A stretch of DNA of 64,000 nt, from NCBI GenBank assembly GCA_030835135.1, contig JAUQWO010000004.1:1-64000 (forward strand), given 5' to 3'. Under the pieces are notes generated by a model that saw only the letters and a program-made list of their open reading frames with translations, did no database searches and was not told the DNA's origin. Positions 59,689 through 64,000 of this stretch are shown piece after piece. Within the stretch, counting starts at the first letter, position 1. Every line of letters starts with the position of its first letter. Both the position numbers and the translations under genes were made by a program. Source of the DNA: Bacteroidota bacterium. Lineage in GTDB: Bacteria; Bacteroidota; Ignavibacteria; UBA10030; UBA6906.

Positions 59689-62088
59689 ATGCGTTACGGT
59701 TACTTCGACGATGACAACTGTGAGTATGTGATCCAGCGGCCGGATGTCCCGGTCTCCTGGACGAATTACCTCGGGGTGAAGGACCTCTGCACCGTGATCT
59801 CGCACAATGCGGGCGGGTACTCCTTCTACAAGAGTGCGGAGCACCACCGCATCACGCGCTTCCGCCAGAACGGCGTCCCTCTCGACCGCCCCGGCCACTA
59901 CGTGTACATCCGCGATGATGACACCGGCGAATTCTGGTCGGTCTCCTGGCAGCCGGTCGGCAAGGACCTTGACAGCGCAACCTATGAGGTCCGCCATGGC
60001 CTCTCCTATACCCGCTTCTCCAGCACGTACCGCGGCATCACCGCACACCAGACGGTGTTCATCCCGGTGGACGACGACGTTGAGCTGTGGGATGTCGTCA
60101 TCGGCAACACCGGCAGCACGCCACGCCGGCTGAGCATCTTCGGGTATGTCGAGTTCTCGTTCCATCACGTCGAGATCGATAACCAGAACCTGCAGATGTC
60201 GCTCTATGCGAGCGGGTCCAGCTGTCAGGACGGCATCATCGAGTACGACTTCTTCTACGAGCCGTGGACGTTCCATTACTTCACCACGGACGGGACGCCG
60301 GACAGCTACGACTGTCTGCGCGACCGCTTCATCGGGAACTACCGCACGGAGACCGATCCGCAGGCGGTGGTGAACGGCACGTGCAGCGGCAGCAGCGAGC
60401 TCGGCGGTAATCATTGCGGAGCGCTCCACCGCCGCATCACCCTGGCCCCCGGCACGGAGCAGCGGCTGCTGTTCATGCTCGGCGTGGGTCCGCGCGCGGC
60501 CGGTGCGACGATGCGCGCGAAGTACGCGAAGCCCGCCGCCGTCGATGCCGCGTTCGCGCAGCTCAAGCAGTATTGGGCGGCGAAACGCTCGGTGTTCCAG
60601 TGCTCCACGCCGCATCCGGGCATGAACTCCATGATGAACACCTGGACGCTCCTGCAGGCAGAGACCTGCGTCGTCTGGTCGCGCTTTGCGTCGTTCATCG
60701 AAGTGGGAGGTCGGACCGGACTCGGGTACCGCGATACCTCGCAGGACGTGATGTCCGTTCCCCATACGAACCCGGGTGCCGTCAGGGCGCGCATGCTGGA
60801 ACTCCTGCACGGACAGGTGAGCCAGGGGTACGGACTGCATCTGTTCGATCCGGACGTCTTCAAGCCGCGGGAAGAGAAGCTCCCCGGCGTGAAACTCCCG
60901 ACGGTCGTCCCGACGCCGAACATCGCGGATATCATTCACGGTCTCAAGGACACCTGTTCCGACGATGCGCTGTGGCTCGTGCCGTCGATCTGCGAATACG
61001 TGAAAGAGACCGGCGACGTGGCGTTCTTCGATCATGTCGTGCCGTTCGCCGACAAGGGCGAAGGCACGGTGTACGAGCACATGAAGAAGGCGCTGGATTT
61101 CTCGGCCGAGCAGATCGGAGCAACGGGGATCTGCAAGGGCCTGCGTGCCGACTGGAACGACTGTCTGAACCTGGGTGGGGGTGAGAGCGCGATGGTGTCG
61201 TTCCTGCACCACTGGGCGCTCGTGCATTTCATCGAAGCGGCGACGTTCCTGAAACGCGACGCGGATGTGCGGACGTACACCGCGATGGCGGACACGGTGC
61301 GTGCGACCTGCGAACGCGAACTCTGGGATGGCGAGTGGTACATCCGGGGCTTCACGCGCAAGGGCATCAAGATCGGGTCGAAGGAGAATGCGGAAGGGAA
61401 GATCTTCCTCGAGAGCAACAGTCTCGCGGTGCTCTCCGATGCGGCTTCCCCGGAGCGCGGCAACAAGGCGGTCGATGCGATCTACCGCCATCTGTTCTCG
61501 AAAGAGCACGGCATCCATCTCGTGTGGCCATCATTCACGAAGCCGGACGATGACATCGGATATGTGACGCGCGTCTACCGCGGCATCAAGGAGAATGGCG
61601 CCATCTTCAGTCACCCCAACCCCTGGGCGTGGGTGGCGGCATGCAAGCTGGGCCGCGGCACCACGGCCATGGAATTCCACGATGCGCTGCTCCCGTACAA
61701 TCACAATGACGATATCGAAGTGCGCGAAGCGGAGCCGTACTCCTACGTGCAGTTCGTGATGGGACGCGATCATACGGCGCACGGCCGCGGGCGTCACCCC
61801 TGGCTCACGGGGAGCGGTGGATGGGCGTACTACGCCGTCACGCACTGGATGCTCGGTGTCCGTCCCGGCTTCGATGCAATGACGGTCGATCCGTGCATCC
61901 CGGCGGCGTGGCCCGGATTCGAGGTGACGCGCCAGTGGCGCGGCGCGACCTATCGCATCGTGGTCAAGAACCCGGCGGGCGTGGAGAAGGGTGTTGCCAG
62001 CATGACGCTGAACGGGAAACAGGTCCGCGGTGCTGTTCCCGTGCAGCCGGCGGGGTCGGTGAACACGGTCGAAGTGGTGATGGGGTGA
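59689..62088 (+). CDS. chbP: N,N'-diacetylchitobiose phosphorylase (GH94)
   Basis: 799 residues, the normal length. It matches the well-studied Vibrio enzyme throughout: RYGYFDDDNCEYVIQRPDVP, SWTNYLGVKDLCTVISHNAG, SRFASFIEVGGRTGLGYRDT, KGLRADWNDCLNLGGGES and SHPNPWAWVAACKLGRG. Asp491 in RADWND is the general acid (Asp492 in the Vibrio enzyme). It splits chitobiose with phosphate into GlcNAc-1-phosphate and GlcNAc. It acts in the cytoplasm, so a disaccharide importer is required; the AmpG-like gene stands directly before it. AAGGA precedes the ATG by six bases. A terminator follows. Confidence 0.95.
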   Translation: MRYGYFDDDNCEYVIQRPDVPVSWTNYLGVKDLCTVISHNAGGYSFYKSAEHHRITRFRQNGVPLDRPGHYVYIRDDDTGEFWSVSWQPVGKDLDSATYEVRHGLSYTRFSSTYRGITAHQTVFIPVDDDVELWDVVIGNTGSTPRRLSIFGYVEFSFHHVEIDNQNLQMSLYASGSSCQDGIIEYDFFYEPWTFHYFTTDGTPDSYDCLRDRFIGNYRTETDPQAVVNGTCSGSSELGGNHCGALHRRITLAPGTEQRLLFMLGVGPRAAGATMRAKYAKPAAVDAAFAQLKQYWAAKRSVFQCSTPHPGMNSMMNTWTLLQAETCVVWSRFASFIEVGGRTGLGYRDTSQDVMSVPHTNPGAVRARMLELLHGQVSQGYGLHLFDPDVFKPREEKLPGVKLPTVVPTPNIADIIHGLKDTCSDDALWLVPSICEYVKETGDVAFFDHVVPFADKGEGTVYEHMKKALDFSAEQIGATGICKGLRADWNDCLNLGGGESAMVSFLHHWALVHFIEAATFLKRDADVRTYTAMADTVRATCERELWDGEWYIRGFTRKGIKIGSKENAEGKIFLESNSLAVLSDAASPERGNKAVDAIYRHLFSKEHGIHLVWPSFTKPDDDIGYVTRVYRGIKENGAIFSHPNPWAWVAACKLGRGTTAMEFHDALLPYNHNDDIEVREAEPYSYVQFVMGRDHTAHGRGRHPWLTGSGGWAYYAVTHWMLGVRPGFDAMTVDPCIPAAWPGFEVTRQWRGATYRIVVKNPAGVEKGVASMTLNGKQVRGAVPVQPAGSVNTVEVVMG

Positions 62089-62130
62089 TGAATTAAGAAT
62101 GAAGAACTGAGAATTATTAGTTCCTAATTG

Positions 62131-62158
62131 AAAAGCCCGGAATCTCTTCCGGGCTTTT
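62131..62158 (+). terminator. Rho-independent terminator after chbP
   Basis: AAAAGCCCGGAA (62131-62142) and TTCCGGGCTTTT (62147-62158) form a twelve-pair stem with loop TCTC. Extra Ts follow, and the A-run makes it usable in both directions. Confidence 0.9.
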
Positions 62159-62174
62159 TCTTGTTCAGGCCACC

Positions 62175-62244
62175 GGGCGGTGTATACACCGCCCCTACAC
62201 GTTCGTACCTGCGTCCACCGCCCCTACACGAACGCACCTGCATG
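62175..62244. repeat. Palindrome with two 29-bp direct repeats (REP/MITE-like)
   Basis: GGGCGGTGTATACACCGCCC (62175-62194) is a perfect palindrome. The block CACCGCCCCTACACG occurs at 62187-62201 and again at 62216-62230, spaced by 29 bases, each followed by an ACCTGC box. The stretch 62159-62282 has no other feature. Confidence 0.6.
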
Positions 62245-62282
62245 CACACCCTGCACGATCTGCGTGGACCCACAAGGGCTCG

Positions 62283-64000
62283 TCACCGCTCGCAGCGCAC
62301 GGTCATGATGCCGAATGCGGGCAGGGACAACGACGTGCCGACCTCCCCGTCCTTCGTTTCATTCACGGAACTGCGGTAGACCTTCGACGGCCGCAGCCCC
62401 TTCCATTGCAGAGTGAATGTCTCGGGCTTGCCTCCGCAATTGAAGAGCCGTACGATCACCGCCGCACCGTCCGCACTGGGCTTCACGGAGGTGACCGCGA
62501 CACCGGGTACCGACACGCCGAACAGCGTGAGGGGAAGCGGCGACGATGCTGCCGTCGTCCGCACGACCAGCGGCTGGTTCAGCTCGACCCCGCGCCGGAA
62601 TGCGTCAGTGGCATTAAAGGCCCCGTGCGGGGTGACCGCATACGTGACGGTCGCCGGTCCGGCCTGATCGGCGGCATAGTTCGTATGCCAGTAGTTGTTC
62701 ATCGCATAGGCGTAGAAATTCGTTCCCGCCGGCCGGGTGGTTCGCCACTGCCGCAGGCCACGGCTGTCCGGCGATTCATCCACCATCGCCCCGAGCTGAA
62801 CGAGCGGCGATTCGACCGTCGCCCACGTCAGTCCACGGTCCTGGTTCGAGAGGTCCAGCCACCTGCCCGCAGAGAAATACTCCATGTTGGAGCCGGGAAG
62901 CTGGTCCGCGCCCGGACGCATGACCCCCCAGCCACCATCGAGCCGGAATGTCCCATCCGCCGGTTCCGCCGGGAAGGCAAAATGCACCGCTTCCTTCTCA
63001 CGCACCTTTTCACGGTCCATGGTGTTCACCATTACCAGTCGATCGAGGCCGTCCACGATCCGGTACTCCTGTACCAGCGACCGGCAGCCGGGAGCCGCGG
63101 AGGTCACACGCACCGTGGCGACGAGCGGACCGGTGTCCACGACCGAGAACGTTGTGACCGTTGCCGTCCGCGCCTTCGCAGGGTCCTTGCCGGGTACATA
63201 GAGGTACTGGTTCAATCCGGCACTCTGGCCCGCTTTCACATACTCGATTCCATATCGGTCCTTCAGGCTGGTGATCGCTCCGGCTGACCTGTCGATGGTC
63301 ACGGTGATGAGACCGTTCGTGACGGTGGTGTTGCTCACCCGCACGTTCCCCGATGCTGATGCCTTTCCCCCGGCAATCGTATAGCGCAGGGAGCCGAGCG
63401 ATGGTACGCTGCGGGCCAGGAAGGCAAGGTCGCCATCCGCCAGCCGTTGCGACGGAACCGGGCGTCCATCGGGGCCGAGGACGACGTCGCCGGCACTGCT
63501 CTGGTCCCGTGGCACCGTCACGAGATCGGTGCGGTCCCAGGACGACGAGTTGATCACATCGAATGCCTGGCCCGCGGTGGCGCCGAGGACCTGCGTGAAC
63601 AGTGCGCGTGATCTCTTGTCGGCACCGGTCATGTATCCCAGCTTCACGCGGAGTTGCTCCACGGCGAAGGGGTTGTCCGGATCGGAGACGCTGTTGTGCG
63701 CGCCCCATGTGTGCTCCGTGGAAAGATGGATATCCCTCCACGCATCGTTCCATTGCGCCGCGGAGGGGAGGGGAGTACCGGTGATACAGGCGAGTGCTTC
63801 GGCCTGCACGAGACGTTCGGCGGCGCGACGGGAGAGCGCAAGCTCGCGGAGCGTGGACAGTGCACCATCCTCCCAGTACGGCGTGATGTCGCCGGCGAAT
63901 GAGGGTAGCACGGAGCCCCAGCGCCGCTCGAACTCTTCGAACATCTGGCGCGACGTTGCGACGACGAATTTCGGCGATACGTACTTCTCGTTCCATTTCC
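62283..64000 (-). CDS. GH38 alpha-mannosidase, C-terminal part (runs off the window)
   Basis: The minus-strand frame is open to the window edge and encodes about 572 residues. The N-terminal portion of the protein (the GH38 catalytic barrel with its zinc site) lies right of the window. What is present begins with NEKYVSPKFVVATSRQMFEE and FAGDITPYWEDGALSTLRELALSRRAAERL. These are the helical middle domain, and are followed by the beta-sandwich galactose-mutarotase-like C-terminal domain with LKDRYGIEYVKAGQ and FAFPAEPADGTFRL. It removes alpha-mannose from glycans, possibly after export. It is convergent with chbP, so both could serve glycan breakdown. Confidence 0.88.
   Translation of the reverse strand, partial: KWNEKYVSPKFVVATSRQMFEEFERRWGSVLPSFAGDITPYWEDGALSTLRELALSRRAAERLVQAEALACITGTPLPSAAQWNDAWRDIHLSTEHTWGAHNSVSDPDNPFAVEQLRVKLGYMTGADKRSRALFTQVLGATAGQAFDVINSSSWDRTDLVTVPRDQSSAGDVVLGPDGRPVPSQRLADGDLAFLARSVPSLGSLRYTIAGGKASASGNVRVSNTTVTNGLITVTIDRSAGAITSLKDRYGIEYVKAGQSAGLNQYLYVPGKDPAKARTATVTTFSVVDTGPLVATVRVTSAAPGCRSLVQEYRIVDGLDRLVMVNTMDREKVREKEAVHFAFPAEPADGTFRLDGGWGVMRPGADQLPGSNMEYFSAGRWLDLSNQDRGLTWATVESPLVQLGAMVDESPDSRGLRQWRTTRPAGTNFYAYAMNNYWHTNYAADQAGPATVTYAVTPHGAFNATDAFRRGVELNQPLVVRTTAASSPLPLTLFGVSVPGVAVTSVKPSADGAAVIVRLFNCGGKPETFTLQWKGLRPSKVYRSSVNETKDGEVGTSLSLPAFGIMTVRCER

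Noticed and set aside
59230-61518. 762-codon minus-strand frame
   Set aside because: Antisense of the AmpG-like and chbP genes, both with strong family matches.
62187-62244. CRISPR array
   Set aside because: Only two repeat copies with 29-bp period and no spacers or cas genes.

Overview
The window reads as a chromosomal segment of a high-GC (roughly 60%+) member of the Bacteroidota/FCB group, most likely near the Ignavibacteria/Kapabacteria side. The reasons are the C-terminal type IX secretion (T9SS) sorting tails with the YPNPFNP signature (genes at 431, 47784 and 50713, and a fragment at 123), the PorV/PorQ-like outer-membrane proteins, a GWxTD lipoprotein, DUF4412 and S46 peptidase genes, and many secreted M28/M16/M24 peptidases. 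No rRNA, tRNA or CRISPR array was seen. Genes are dense, often with ATGA/GTGA stop-start overlaps. The organism placement is an inference from gene content only. No species is claimed.

Layout. 1-2555 is a mosaic of fragments: an IS transposase tail, an orphan T9SS tail, an intact M28-T9SS peptidase, a short XRE HTH ORF and the C-terminal third of comM. 2556-5669 carries a candidate terminated small RNA, a carboxypeptidase-regulatory-domain protein, a CDF zinc exporter and a small hypothetical gene. 5818-13587 (minus strand) is the most unusual block. A coiled-coil protein, a one-TM OmpA/BON protein with a possible roadblock-like cytoplasmic part, a Rab-like small GTPase and a sigma-54 enhancer-binding protein form an operon. 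Just downstream lie an OmpA-TSP3 porin and two YidB paralogues, two of which sit behind GG-N10-GC (sigma-54 type) promoter candidates with the same palindromic element about 100-125 bp upstream. 13822-22057 holds an NAD-type isocitrate dehydrogenase, an M16 pair, a GWxTD lipoprotein, a dihydrouridine synthase and an S46 dipeptidyl-peptidase.

22203-33229 holds a divergent M28 peptidase and a long plus-strand operon: xanthine dehydrogenase small and large subunits, a PduS-like flavo/Fe-S protein, a PduT-like microcompartment shell protein with a candidate Fe-S cysteine, an M28 peptidase, a hypothetical exported protein and aminopeptidase P. It ends at a strong terminator. 33233-45707 carries an SPFH plus ribbon-helix-helix operon under a promoter covered by a 32-bp palindrome, then MscS, a metallo-hydrolase, a 5'-nucleotidase, a P-loop protein, a GlpT-like transporter, CorA, two GT9 glycosyltransferases with a DUF2279 protein, and a stomatin/NfeD pair. 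45855-53715 is a divergent secretion region: lipoprotein, BNR-T9SS protein and two PorV-like proteins on one side, a large subtilase-T9SS protein on the other. 53720-64000 holds DUF4412, an OPT transporter, a methyltransferase, a DUF4328 protein, an AmpG-like permease, N,N'-diacetylchitobiose phosphorylase and a partial GH38 alpha-mannosidase.

Taken together the cell appears to degrade proteins, glycans and purines, with secreted/periplasmic peptidases feeding OPT and other importers. Ten sites match TTGNNN, exactly 17 bp, then a -10 box related to TANNNT, which suggests that this organism uses an ordinary sigma-70-like promoter instead of the -33/-7 form described for many Bacteroidota. One of these promoters appears to give a leaderless mRNA and one a leader of only a few bases.
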